A DNA stretch of 64,000 bases, taken from the NCBI RefSeq assembly GCF_021462265.1, contig NZ_JAJONF010000018.1, positions 62,001 to 126,000 on the forward strand, written 5' to 3'. The translations under genes and the position numbers were made by a program. Shown in pieces: positions 55,465 through 63,222 of the stretch. The first letter of the stretch is position 1; every line of letters starts with the position of its first letter. Source of the stretch: Streptomyces shenzhenensis (GTDB taxonomy: Bacteria; Actinomycetota; Actinomycetes; Streptomycetales; Streptomycetaceae). Under the pieces are notes generated by a model. The model saw only the letters and a list, made by a program, of their open reading frames with translations, did not search any database and was not told where the DNA came from.

Positions 55465-58400
55465 TCACAGCGCCTCCCCCGCGGCCTCGTCGTCGGCAAG
55501 CGCGTGAGGAACGAAGACGAAGCACTTCACTACGCGGCCGTCGACTCGGGTCGGGATCAGGTGCGGGGGGCGCTGCTTCTCTCGCTGCTCCAGGTAGCCC
55601 GCTTCAAGCCACCCTCCGAGCACGGCGTCGAGGGAGTAGCCGGCCTCGCTGAGGATCCCCTTCAGCCGCTGCGGGAGGACCGCGATCTTCGTCTCACCTT
55701 TGACATGCTTCGCTGCCCCGAGCCAGCCTCGGAACGGCGGCCGGTCGCCGTCGTACACCGCCCCGTACAGCTCCCAGGCGTGCGCCGCCAGGTACTCGCG
55801 GACCACGTCCATCGCCATCTCCGGCCGGTTGTCGGTGGGGCTGAACGCGGTGAAGAGCTTGTTCCACTGCTCCACCGACAGCGGTTCGTACGGGAGCAGC
55901 CCCGCTCTCGCGGCCAGTGCCTCTCCGAGGGCGAGAGCGGCGACCATGGGCGCACGCCGGGCGGTCATGTCGTTGTCGCCCCGGAACTGCTTCTGCAAGT
56001 TCTTGTGCCAGTCCCTCAGCCGCTCGACTCCCCCCGGGCTGTCGAGTCGGCCGAGGATGTAGTCGATGAACGCTGGCCCGGCGTGGCCGAAGTTGGCGAG
56101 GACACCGTCACGGGCGCGGACCGCGGCCTCGCCGCCGTTGCGGCCGAAGGGTGGCACCGTGGTACCCAGGACCCGGGGTGCCGCTCCCTGGCTTGTGGTG
56201 AACGACTGGATCGCGCGCTCACCAGAAGACAGGAGGATCGTCTGCCAGGGCAGCATGCTGCCGTAGGCGCCTCCGCTGCGGGCTTTGCCGTGGTTCATGG
56301 GGACCTGGTAGAGCACCTCGTCGATCAGGCCCTCGTCGGTGACAGCCATGGTCTCGTCGAAGACCGTGGGCAGGCCGCGGACGAGGTTGAGCCGCTTCTC
56401 GATGGCGTACAAGGTGGTGCGCCAGTTCGACATGGCGTCGGACTGGACGCTCGGGTTGGCCCACACGCTGAGCGCGCACTGCAACGAGGTGGTCTTGCCG
56501 CCTGTGCTGCGGGAGGAGATGTCGAGAGTGAAGGAGTCCGCGCCGAGTGGCTGGAGCAGGGGGGCAGCGAAAGCGGCGGCGACCGCGACGCGCGGCACCT
56601 CGAACTTCTCCAGCACCTCGACAGCGGCCTTCCAGCCGTCGAGGGTGCCGCGCTTCGTGTGTGCCTTGGCCGGGCCGCGCATCTCCTCGTACGTGACGTC
56701 GACCGTCACGCCGTCGTCGGGGGAAGAGATGAACCCGCCGTCGGGCTGCCAGCCGAGCCAGCGCGCCAGCTGCTTGCTGGGGATGCGGCCGACGTTGGCG
56801 GCCTCGAACTCCGCGAGCCACCGCTCCAAGAGGCGGGCGTCGCCTTCGACAGCAGGAAGCCCAGCGCCGCCGAGCTGCTTGACGAGTTCGCGGCCACGCT
56901 TGGAGATCTCACGGGAGATCACGCGGGAGACGATGCGGCGAGTGCCCTTGCTGTGGTCGAACCACGACAGCTCGACGAACTGGTTGCCGTCGGGGTCTTC
57001 GAACGAGGCGGTCAGGACGAAGGGGGCGAAGGTGAAGCGGACCCACACCTCGTTGTCCTTGCCGATCACCCGCTTCACGGCGACCCCGCCGGAGTTCACT
57101 CGATAGCCGGTGGGTGTGGTGATGGTTGGGGGGAGCCCGAACGAGGTGAAGTCGAAGCCCACTTCGGGGGCAGGAGGCTGGTCGTCGCCCTCTGCGCTGT
57201 CGTCCGCGAGGGCGTTCGCGCCGTCCGTCGAAGGCGCGTTCTTGCCCGCGCCAGGGGGTACCGCACGCAGGTGCCTGCCACTGCCCTTGTCCGCGGTCTC
57301 TGTGCGGATCTCGGCGAGGACCTCACCTGGCAGGGCGCACGCTGCCGGCGTGGCCTCGGGGCGCCCGTGCGCGGCACGCATGATGTCCTTCGCAGCGGCC
57401 GACTCATCCCCGCCATGGTGGAGCGCGGCAAAGAGCTGACCACCCGAGAGCACCTTGTTGAGGAACTCATCGGGGAAACGAGGGAAGTTGTCTGTGCGCA
57501 CGGTGACGGCGGCTCCGCCCTTGTGTACGGCGATGCCGTCCTTCGAGCAGCCGTCCTGCCACCCCGGCCGGTACCAGCGCTGGCAGTCGGGGCCGCAGTA
57601 CGAGCAGATGCCGGGGAACTGCTCCGCGTAGGTCGCTCCGGCGTACGCGAGGATTTCGCCGCAGCACTCGTGCTCGCCGAGGATCTCCAGCGGGCCACGG
57701 CCATTACCGCTGCTGGCTGCCGTGGTCCTCTCGCCTCGTGGTGCCACGGGCTTCGGGGGCGTGCGCTTCTTCGGCTTGGGTGCCAGGCGTTCGGCCAGTT
57801 CCCGCACCTGCTCCAGCGTGTACCGCGGGCCGCTGTTCTCGACGACCCGGCACAGAACCGGGGTCCTGTTGGGCTTGCGGTTGACTGTGCCCGGGAGCCT
57901 CAGCACGCGCGCCAGGTCCTTCACGCCGGTGCCGTAGCCGACGCCCATCTTCTTCGCTCCGGCGAGCAGGATGCGCTGCCAGTCTGAGGCGAGCCGCACG
58001 GCGTCGTCCTGGCTGATGTCATCACCGATGATCACAGGCCTGTCGAACTCGTGCCAGACGTACAAGCCGGCGCCGGAATGCTCAACACGGGTGGGCTCGG
58101 AGAGCTTCGCGAAGCGTGGGACGTCGCGGGCCTCGTCGGCGTTCGCGGGCAGGCCGGTCGCCTTGTGGAGGTCGTTGCCGAAGTCGATGTCGGACCACAT
58201 GCCGAACAGGGCTGCGGAGTCCGCAGCCTTGCCCCGCGCCCCTTTGGGGAAGCGGCCGCTGACGGTGGTGACCCGGCAGTAGATGCCCTCGACGCCCTTC
58301 CGGTCTTGGCCGAGCGCCCAGTCGACGGCCTCGTCCAGGTCGTTGGTCTGGATGCCCGTCCAGTCGTCTTTTGAGCAGAGCGCAGTGAGGCCATGCGCGG

Positions 58401-58512
58401 CGACCCGGGAGGTCAGCCAGGCGCGAACCAGCTGCGGGTCTGCGGCAAGCGTGCCGGTATCCCCGCGCTCGTCGTGAGTCACGGGAATGCCGGGGATCGT
58501 GCTGTCGGTCAC
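55465..58512 (-). CDS. Primase-polymerase / DUF927-type helicase replication protein
   Basis: The 1015-residue protein (GTG 58512) has an N-terminal archaeo-eukaryotic primase-like domain with the DxD pair (Asp108, Asp110 in MWSDIDFGNDLHKATGLPAN) and VEHSGAGLYVWHEF. A zinc-finger middle follows (ICSYCGPDCQRWYRPGWQDG, about 300-330), then a C-terminal DUF927/AAA-like helicase with the P-loop STGGKTTSLQCALSVW (about 668-683). Such proteins initiate replication of integrative plasmids, satellites and phages. It probably opens and primes the adjacent repeat cluster. It replaces the RepSA-type initiator usual in AICEs. Confidence 0.85.
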   Translation of the reverse strand: MTDSTIPGIPVTHDERGDTGTLAADPQLVRAWLTSRVAAHGLTALCSKDDWTGIQTNDLDEAVDWALGQDRKGVEGIYCRVTTVSGRFPKGARGKAADSAALFGMWSDIDFGNDLHKATGLPANADEARDVPRFAKLSEPTRVEHSGAGLYVWHEFDRPVIIGDDISQDDAVRLASDWQRILLAGAKKMGVGYGTGVKDLARVLRLPGTVNRKPNRTPVLCRVVENSGPRYTLEQVRELAERLAPKPKKRTPPKPVAPRGERTTAASSGNGRGPLEILGEHECCGEILAYAGATYAEQFPGICSYCGPDCQRWYRPGWQDGCSKDGIAVHKGGAAVTVRTDNFPRFPDEFLNKVLSGGQLFAALHHGGDESAAAKDIMRAAHGRPEATPAACALPGEVLAEIRTETADKGSGRHLRAVPPGAGKNAPSTDGANALADDSAEGDDQPPAPEVGFDFTSFGLPPTITTPTGYRVNSGGVAVKRVIGKDNEVWVRFTFAPFVLTASFEDPDGNQFVELSWFDHSKGTRRIVSRVISREISKRGRELVKQLGGAGLPAVEGDARLLERWLAEFEAANVGRIPSKQLARWLGWQPDGGFISSPDDGVTVDVTYEEMRGPAKAHTKRGTLDGWKAAVEVLEKFEVPRVAVAAAFAAPLLQPLGADSFTLDISSRSTGGKTTSLQCALSVWANPSVQSDAMSNWRTTLYAIEKRLNLVRGLPTVFDETMAVTDEGLIDEVLYQVPMNHGKARSGGAYGSMLPWQTILLSSGERAIQSFTTSQGAAPRVLGTTVPPFGRNGGEAAVRARDGVLANFGHAGPAFIDYILGRLDSPGGVERLRDWHKNLQKQFRGDNDMTARRAPMVAALALGEALAARAGLLPYEPLSVEQWNKLFTAFSPTDNRPEMAMDVVREYLAAHAWELYGAVYDGDRPPFRGWLGAAKHVKGETKIAVLPQRLKGILSEAGYSLDAVLGGWLEAGYLEQREKQRPPHLIPTRVDGRVVKCFVFVPHALADDEAAGEAL

Positions 58513-58651
58513 GCTGAAGTCCTCGCGGAGTGGGCGGCCGTGGTGGCGCGGTCGCGGGGCGTTCTGGGGGAGTTCGAAACGGTGCTGCGCGCCGCAGCGC
58601 CCCGACCGACCACGAGCGTCAGTCGGGGCGCGCGGCGGCCGGGACGGGAGG

Positions 58652-59119
58652 TCACGCGCGTGCGGCCTCGGCGAGTTCGCGGATCCGGGCGGGCGCGGCG
58701 AGCGCGTCCCGGCGGATCATCCGCGGGTCGACCCCGGCCTTCACCCTGTCGGCGAGCAGGTCGAACAGGTAGCCGACATCGGCACTCGCCGCTTCGGCGC
58801 GGGCGTGCTCGATCGCGGCGAACGCCATCAAGGGGGCCACGGTGGCGGCGAGCAGGGCCTCGGCGAACTCGGCGCCGCCCCTGGCGTTCACGACCTTGAC
58901 GAGGTCGGGCAGGATCTCGGCGGCCGTCTCAGCCATCCTGTCCAGCGTGTTGGCCGCGCCGGGCGCCTTCAGCGCCGTCTCGTATCCGACGCAGGCCGCA
59001 TAGAGGCCGGCGGCGCGGCAGGTGACGGCGTCGGTGTCCGGGACGCGTTCGTGGCTGGTCTCGGCGGGTGCCGTCTCAAGCCTGCTGGTGCTGTGCCGGG
59101 CGATAGTCGTACGCTTCAT
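58652..59119 (-). CDS. Helical hypothetical protein (155 aa)
   Basis: ATG 59119 is chosen because AAAGGAG lies 6 nt upstream; ATG 59182 in frame is the alternative. The protein is Ala-rich and helical (AAGLYAACVGYETALKAPGA, ATVAPLMAFAAIEHARAEAA), with a C-terminal DPRMIRRDALAAPARIREL. No family recognised. It lies between the excisionase-like genes and the primase gene, so it may be an accessory replication or regulation protein. Confidence 0.6.
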   Translation of the reverse strand: MKRTTIARHSTSRLETAPAETSHERVPDTDAVTCRAAGLYAACVGYETALKAPGAANTLDRMAETAAEILPDLVKVVNARGGAEFAEALLAATVAPLMAFAAIEHARAEAASADVGYLFDLLADRVKAGVDPRMIRRDALAAPARIRELAEAARA

Positions 59120-59246
59120 CTGAAGCTCCTTTCGATCGGCGGCGCAATGGGTGTAGGGCCCGCGCCGCCGTTCGGCATTCATGGGTGGATGTGTGGGCTT
59201 CCGGCCCTCAGCACTTCGGCGTTGGCGCGCCTGCTGGGGGCCGCTG

Positions 59247-59405
59247 TCATGCGGCCTTGCTGCTGCCGCTGGATTCCGCAGGACGAGGCATTGCCAGGCC
59301 GAGCAGGGCGACGATGCGACGGGCCTGCGCCGACGTAAGGCCGCGCTCCGCGTAAAGATCTGCGAGGGTTCTGGGGCGGCCGGCCGTGGTCACCTGTCCG
59401 GCCAT
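59247..59405 (-). CDS. Small HTH-like protein (52 aa)
   Basis: ATG 59405 overlaps the stop of the excisionase-like gene by one base. MAGQVTTAGRPRTLADLYAE then RGLTSAQARRIVALLGLAMP resembles a short helix-turn-helix. Position beside xis suggests a DNA-binding accessory factor; family unknown. Confidence 0.5.
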   Translation of the reverse strand: MAGQVTTAGRPRTLADLYAERGLTSAQARRIVALLGLAMPRPAESSGSSKAA

Positions 59406-59656
59406 TACGCGGCGCTCCCGCTGCGGCCCTCGGTGATCCACGCTTCGACGTCGCTGCGGCGGTACCGGACCGGCGCGCTCGGCCCGTCGCCGAGCTTCAC
59501 GAAGGCAGGCCCAGTTCCGCGGCACCGCGCGTTGGCCAAGGCCTTGAGCGTCAGCTTCGCCCAGGTGCTGACCTGCGCCGGAGTGAGTAGTTCGTCGGCC
59601 GGGTCGACTCTCAGCGCGCCCTGTGAGGGCGGAGCGAGTGTGAGCCTCGGAAACAT
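59405..59656 (-). CDS. Excisionase/AlpA-like winged-HTH protein (83 aa)
   Basis: ATG 59656 (GAAGGGA upstream) gives an 83-residue protein with ELLTPAQVSTWAKLTLKALA and APVRYRRSDVEAWI, the helix-turn-helix and 'VRYRRSDVEAW' wing of MerR/AlpA-type excisionases. In serine-integrase elements a recombination directionality factor controls excision; this is the best candidate, though RDFs are diverse and often not AlpA-like. It is transcribed divergently from the repressor gene. Confidence 0.65.
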   Translation of the reverse strand: MFPRLTLAPPSQGALRVDPADELLTPAQVSTWAKLTLKALANARCRGTGPAFVKLGDGPSAPVRYRRSDVEAWITEGRSGSAA

Positions 59657-59681
59657 GACTATCCCTTCGATCGCCATGCGC

Positions 59682-59763
59682 ATCATTTTGATACGTCGAC
59701 ACATCAAAGAGTAGCGCCGAGTTATCGAGGGATCAAGCGGGATTGCCAGGGAATCATTTTGAT
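59682..59763. promoter_or_regulatory. Divergent operator region with two ATCATTTTGAT sites
   Basis: Two identical 11-bp sites, ATCATTTTGAT at 59682-59692 and 59753-59763, stand at either end of the gap between the excisionase-like gene and the repressor. A related TTTGAT...ATCAAA inverted pair (59687-59708) overlaps the first. One site lies just upstream of each divergent gene, as in phage-type lysogeny switches. Confidence 0.65.
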
Positions 59764-59771
59764 GCGAACCT

Positions 59772-60353
59772 GTGGCCGTGACCGAGGACAAGAAGAACCC
59801 ATTGGGCCCGACCGGCGAACGCCTACGGCACGCCATCGCCCGTGTCCGCGAGGCCCGCGGCATGAGCAAGAAAGAGCTGTCCGATCGCGTAGCGGCTCTG
59901 GGTAGGCCCATCCCCCCGCTGGGTATCTCCCGCCTTGAGGCCGGCACCCGCCGCATCGACGCAGACGACCTGGTGGCGCTCGCCTTCGCGCTGCGCGTCA
60001 ACGTCAATGCCCTTCTGCTGCCGACCGACGGTGACGGCACAGAGAAGGTCGACCTTACTGACCAGGTCTCCCTCACTGCGGCCGACGCGTGGCAGTGGGC
60101 AGACGGCGATAAGCCGCACGCGACAACGGAGCGAGACAAGTACGGCCAGGTGCTGCGTTTCCGGCTCGACTCAAGGCCAGAGTGGGACCGCGACCCGATC
60201 CGGAAGATGTACAACGCAGTTCTGCGGGAGACGTCGGACCGGAACGCACTCGCTGGCCAGTCGGGCACGTTCTCCGTTGAGGATGGACAGCTTGTGCTGC
60301 GGGCGGATGATGGGCGAGAAGTGCAGCGCTTCGGGCCGGAAAAAGAATCCTGA
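59772..60353 (+). CDS. Phage-type XRE repressor (193 aa)
   Basis: From GTG 59772 (or 59778): an N-terminal XRE HTH (RLRHAIARVREARGMSKKEL ... ISRLEAGTRRIDADDLVAL) and a C-terminal part with AWQWADGDKPHATTERDKYG. It lacks the LexA-type Ser-Lys peptidase motif. No Shine-Dalgarno is visible and operator DNA ends 9 bp before the start, so the transcript may be leaderless. It likely represses the divergent excisionase-replication operon and itself. Confidence 0.75.
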   Translation: MAVTEDKKNPLGPTGERLRHAIARVREARGMSKKELSDRVAALGRPIPPLGISRLEAGTRRIDADDLVALAFALRVNVNALLLPTDGDGTEKVDLTDQVSLTAADAWQWADGDKPHATTERDKYGQVLRFRLDSRPEWDRDPIRKMYNAVLRETSDRNALAGQSGTFSVEDGQLVLRADDGREVQRFGPEKES

Positions 60354-60362
60354 CCAACACGC

Positions 60363-60402
60363 AAGGGCCCCGCACCATGCTGGTGCTGGTGCAGGGCCCT
60401 TT
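60363..60402. terminator. Bidirectional terminator between repressor and integrase
   Basis: AAGGGCCC...GGGCCCTT, with an inner GCACCA/TGGTGC stem, is followed by TTCTATAT. It ends both the plus-strand repressor transcript and the minus-strand integrase transcript. Confidence 0.7.
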
Positions 60403-60413
60403 CTATATGACCG

Positions 60414-61952
60414 TCAGGCCTTTGACTCCGGCCAGTCCATCGGCACCAGGCGGCCCGGGTTGAACTTGTTCCCGTCGCTCCGGTCATGCGGACGCACCTC
60501 ATACCCGGGCAGCAGCGAGCGCACGACCTCCCGCCTGTCCGTCGGCACCAGCCCCTTCCAGCCCGCCACCACATCACCGGCCAGCAGACGCCGGAGCACC
60601 ATCGGCGCCCGCGAATGCAGCAGCGCCCGAGACTCCTTCACCCGGGCCTCGATGATGCCGCGGGCCTCCTTGTACTCGATGAACGTCACCTCGCGGCGAG
60701 CGTAGGCGCCGGCCAGCTCCTTCAGCTGCGCCTCGTCCTCGGCGAGTTCCCTGCGCGCGTCGTCGGTGACCTCGGTGTCGGCTGCGGTGCGCAGCTGCTC
60801 CAGGATCCGCGGCATGGCCAGGAGATCGAGGACCTGGCGCTCAACCTCGTCCTCGACGAACGACGCCTTCACGGCGATCTTTCCGCAGCCGCCACCCTTG
60901 CGGTCGCACCAGTACCGCGGTCCGCCGTTGCCGTGGCTGCCACTGAGCCGATGTCCGCACAGCGAGCAGACCAGCACGCTGGTGAGCCAGCGCTGAAGGC
61001 TCAGGTCCACGTCACGGCTGGTGCGCATCGCACGGCGCTCCATGATCTGCTCCCAGCGTTCACGCGGGATCGCCGCGGGCCACACAGCAGGGCCGACGAT
61101 CTCGCCCTTGTGGGCGCGCAGGCCTGCGATGGAGGGCTTGCTGATGATCGACGCGATCGTCCGGCCGTACCACGGAGCGCCGGTGACGGTGGGTACCTTC
61201 CGGCGCTGCAAGTCGTCGGCGATGGAGTTGTCGGTCTCGCCCAGCTCGGGGTCTATCTTCGCCCGCTGCTCAGCGGTCCAGCCGTCCCACTCCCCCATAA
61301 TCCGGTCGCCGATCTCGTTCAGGATCTTCCACTCGGCTTCGATCGGTTCGCCGGTGACGGTGTAGCCGTAGCCACGGAACCCGCCGCCGCCGCGCTTTCC
61401 CTCGGCGGCCAACTCCTCGTGCTTGCGGGCGACACGGCGCGAGGTGTCGCGGGAGGACTTGTTGGCCACGGCGACCATGACGCGGGCCATGGTGACGTCC
61501 GCGTCGTTGTTCAGGCGCAGCGAGCCGGTGACCGATTCGACGGGGATCCGCGGCCGGCGGGACTCCACCACGTCGATGAGGTCTTCAAGGTCGCGCGGGT
61601 CGCGGGCCACGCGGTCGAGGTCGTCGGCGATCAGGCCGTCGAACTCCCCCGACGCCAGGCCGTCGAGCGCGCGCCGGAACCCGGGCCGCACGGTACGTAG
61701 GGCCGTGGTCCCGTCCGGGAGTTTGATCTTGCGTCGCTTGAAGGCGGACGTGTCGTCCTCGGGGATCACGGCCACGACATTCCAGCCGAGGCGCGCGGCG
61801 AGCGCACGGCCGTCCTCTTCCTGTCGGCCGATGCCCTTGGAGAACTCGGCGCGCCGACGCGCCTTCTCGTCCTGGGGCTCTTCGGCCTCGTCCTCAGGCT
61901 TGCGGTAGGAGATCCGCAGCAGCAGCACAGCACGACTTGGAGTCATGTCCAT
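60414..61952 (-). CDS. int: Large serine recombinase (integrase)
   Basis: The 512-residue protein has the resolvase catalytic domain with nucleophile Ser15 (VLLLRISYRK) and catalytic arginines in the LDRVARDPRDLEDL helix. A recombinase domain (KPSIAGLRAHKGEIVGPAVW) and a zinc ribbon (CSLCGHRLSG ... CDRKGGGCGKIAV, about 345-375) follow, then a C-terminal coiled coil (ELAEDEAQLKELAGAYARRE). It integrates attP into attB within comEA and needs an RDF for excision. Its ATG lies 3 bp after the truncated comEA stop without its own clear ribosome site. Confidence 0.95.
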   Translation of the reverse strand: MDMTPSRAVLLLRISYRKPEDEAEEPQDEKARRRAEFSKGIGRQEEDGRALAARLGWNVVAVIPEDDTSAFKRRKIKLPDGTTALRTVRPGFRRALDGLASGEFDGLIADDLDRVARDPRDLEDLIDVVESRRPRIPVESVTGSLRLNNDADVTMARVMVAVANKSSRDTSRRVARKHEELAAEGKRGGGGFRGYGYTVTGEPIEAEWKILNEIGDRIMGEWDGWTAEQRAKIDPELGETDNSIADDLQRRKVPTVTGAPWYGRTIASIISKPSIAGLRAHKGEIVGPAVWPAAIPRERWEQIMERRAMRTSRDVDLSLQRWLTSVLVCSLCGHRLSGSHGNGGPRYWCDRKGGGCGKIAVKASFVEDEVERQVLDLLAMPRILEQLRTAADTEVTDDARRELAEDEAQLKELAGAYARREVTFIEYKEARGIIEARVKESRALLHSRAPMVLRRLLAGDVVAGWKGLVPTDRREVVRSLLPGYEVRPHDRSDGNKFNPGRLVPMDWPESKA

Positions 61953-61955
61953 AGA

Positions 61956-61984
61956 TTAGCATTGACATCTCGGATCACCGATGC
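61956..61984. other. Right attachment junction of the element (in comEA)
   Basis: The plus strand reads CATCTCGGATCACCGATGCC. CCGA (61978-61981) is shared with the left junction. CATCT (61966-61970) and, at the other end, AGATG (35593-35597) become symmetric arms 16 nt apart in the rebuilt attP, centred on CCGA. To the right begins native comEA. Confidence 0.8.
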
Positions 61985-63092
61985 CCTTGACCTGGCGGAG
62001 TTCGTCGACCGAACGGAACCCGGCGTGCTGGGTACGGAAGTCGACGATGTGCTGGGCCAGTACCGGGCCGACGCCGGGCAGGGCGTCGAGCTGCTCCACG
62101 GTCGCGGTGTTCAGGGAGACCGAGGCGGACGGGCCCGCTCCCGTCGCGGCACCGCCCACGCCCCGGCCGGGTGCGGCCGGCGGGGCGGGGCCCCCGACGA
62201 CGATCTGTTCGCCGTCCGTCAGGTACCGGGCCCGGTTCAGTCCGTCGGTGTCCGTGCCAGGCCGTACCCCGCCCGCCGCCCGCAGCGCGTCGGTCACCCG
62301 GGACCCGGCCGGCAGCGTGTGGACCCCCGGATCGCGGACCTTCCCGGTGACATCCACCACAATCTCCCCACCCGACCGGCCGGTGCCACCGAACCCCCCG
62401 GTCACGCCGGTCCCGCCGAACGCATCGGGCGCCGCGGCGACACCGGTTCCGCCGGCTGCTCCGGCGGCTGGGGCCCGCTCCCCGCCCTTCTCGTACGGCG
62501 GCTGCGCGCGCACCACCTCCGGTGCGCTCACGGACTCGGTCCGGCCCGTCCAGAAGTGCTGCACGGCCAGCGCCGTGGCCACGACGAGGACCACCCCGAG
62601 GGCGACCGCGCCGCGGCGTTCCAGCCCACAGCGTGTCTGCAGCCACACGGGCATCCGTTCCCGTACGGCGAGCCCGACCCGGGCTCGCAGACCGGGCAGC
62701 GCCGGCTCGCGCCGCGCCGTGGCCTCGCCTGCCGGCGCCCGGGCCGACGACATCACGGCCGCCGCCGTGGACAGTGCCGCCGCGGCGGTGCGTACTCCGG
62801 CCGTGGCCGTGCGCACCGCGGTCGTGGCCGCGGTCAGGCCGGTCGCCGCCCCGGTGCCGGTCACCGTGTCCGCGGTGGGCGGCCCTTGCCCGGGCACCGG
62901 CCTGACGACGGCTCGTTCACCGAAGAGGAGTTCCGCCCGGCGGCGCAGTTCGTCGGCCGGGGCGGGGCGGCGGCGAGGGCCGACACGGGCCCGGACCGGG
63001 GACCGCCGGTGCCGGGTGCGGCCGTCGGAGGCGAAGCCCCGGCCCGGACCGCTGGTCGCATGTGTCTCGTGTGAGCGTGATCGAAGTGCCAT
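61956..63092 (-). CDS. comEA: ComEA DNA receptor, C-terminus replaced by the element
   Basis: The 378-residue protein has a cytoplasmic Arg-rich start, one transmembrane helix (GAVALGVVLVVATALAVQHF), an SLBB-type domain (GEIVVDVTGKVRDPGVHTLP) and a C-terminal helix-hairpin-helix pair (QLDALPGVGPVLAQHIVDFR, then VDELRQVKGIGD). After GIGD the native RRYSDLRDLVRP is replaced by element-encoded PRCQC-stop, so the last helix of the DNA-binding HhH is lost. ComEA binds incoming double-stranded DNA in competent bacteria; its role in Streptomyces is unproven. Confidence 0.93.
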   Translation of the reverse strand: MALRSRSHETHATSGPGRGFASDGRTRHRRSPVRARVGPRRRPAPADELRRRAELLFGERAVVRPVPGQGPPTADTVTGTGAATGLTAATTAVRTATAGVRTAAAALSTAAAVMSSARAPAGEATARREPALPGLRARVGLAVRERMPVWLQTRCGLERRGAVALGVVLVVATALAVQHFWTGRTESVSAPEVVRAQPPYEKGGERAPAAGAAGGTGVAAAPDAFGGTGVTGGFGGTGRSGGEIVVDVTGKVRDPGVHTLPAGSRVTDALRAAGGVRPGTDTDGLNRARYLTDGEQIVVGGPAPPAAPGRGVGGAATGAGPSASVSLNTATVEQLDALPGVGPVLAQHIVDFRTQHAGFRSVDELRQVKGIGDPRCQC

Positions 63093-63222
63093 GCGATGAG
63101 GATCGGGCTTCGCGCCGATCCGCGATGATCTTGCTCGGTTTCCGTGGACCGCGGCCGGGTTGTGGATAACTCCGCCACCCGCACGGGTGATATGCCGAGG
63201 CCCGCGCCGCGGGATCCACAGG

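Larger units (their letters stand above)
35588..61977. mobile_element. 26.4-kb integrative element in comEA with serine integrase, FtsK/TraB translocase and phage-derived genes
   Basis: The element is bounded by the split halves of comEA. It carries a large serine recombinase at the right end, an excisionase-like gene divergent from a phage-type repressor, and a primase-polymerase/helicase module with a repeat cluster. A spread-transfer operon with an FtsK-type translocase fills the left arm. A tail tape measure gene and small phage-type genes are present, but no head, portal, terminase large subunit, baseplate or lysis genes. The gene set fits an actinomycete integrative and conjugative element hybridised with phage DNA. 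The left arm is on the plus strand and most of the right arm on the minus strand, meeting at about 45.7 kb. Confidence 0.88.

Noticed and set aside
60414..61952. Small invertase/resolvase or IS607-type transposase
   Set aside because: Length (512 aa), zinc ribbon and coiled coil fit large serine integrases, and the gene abuts an att site.
35588..61977. Complete prophage
   Set aside because: No portal, capsid, large terminase, tail tube, baseplate or lysis genes were found in either strand; only a tape measure gene and small phage-type genes.
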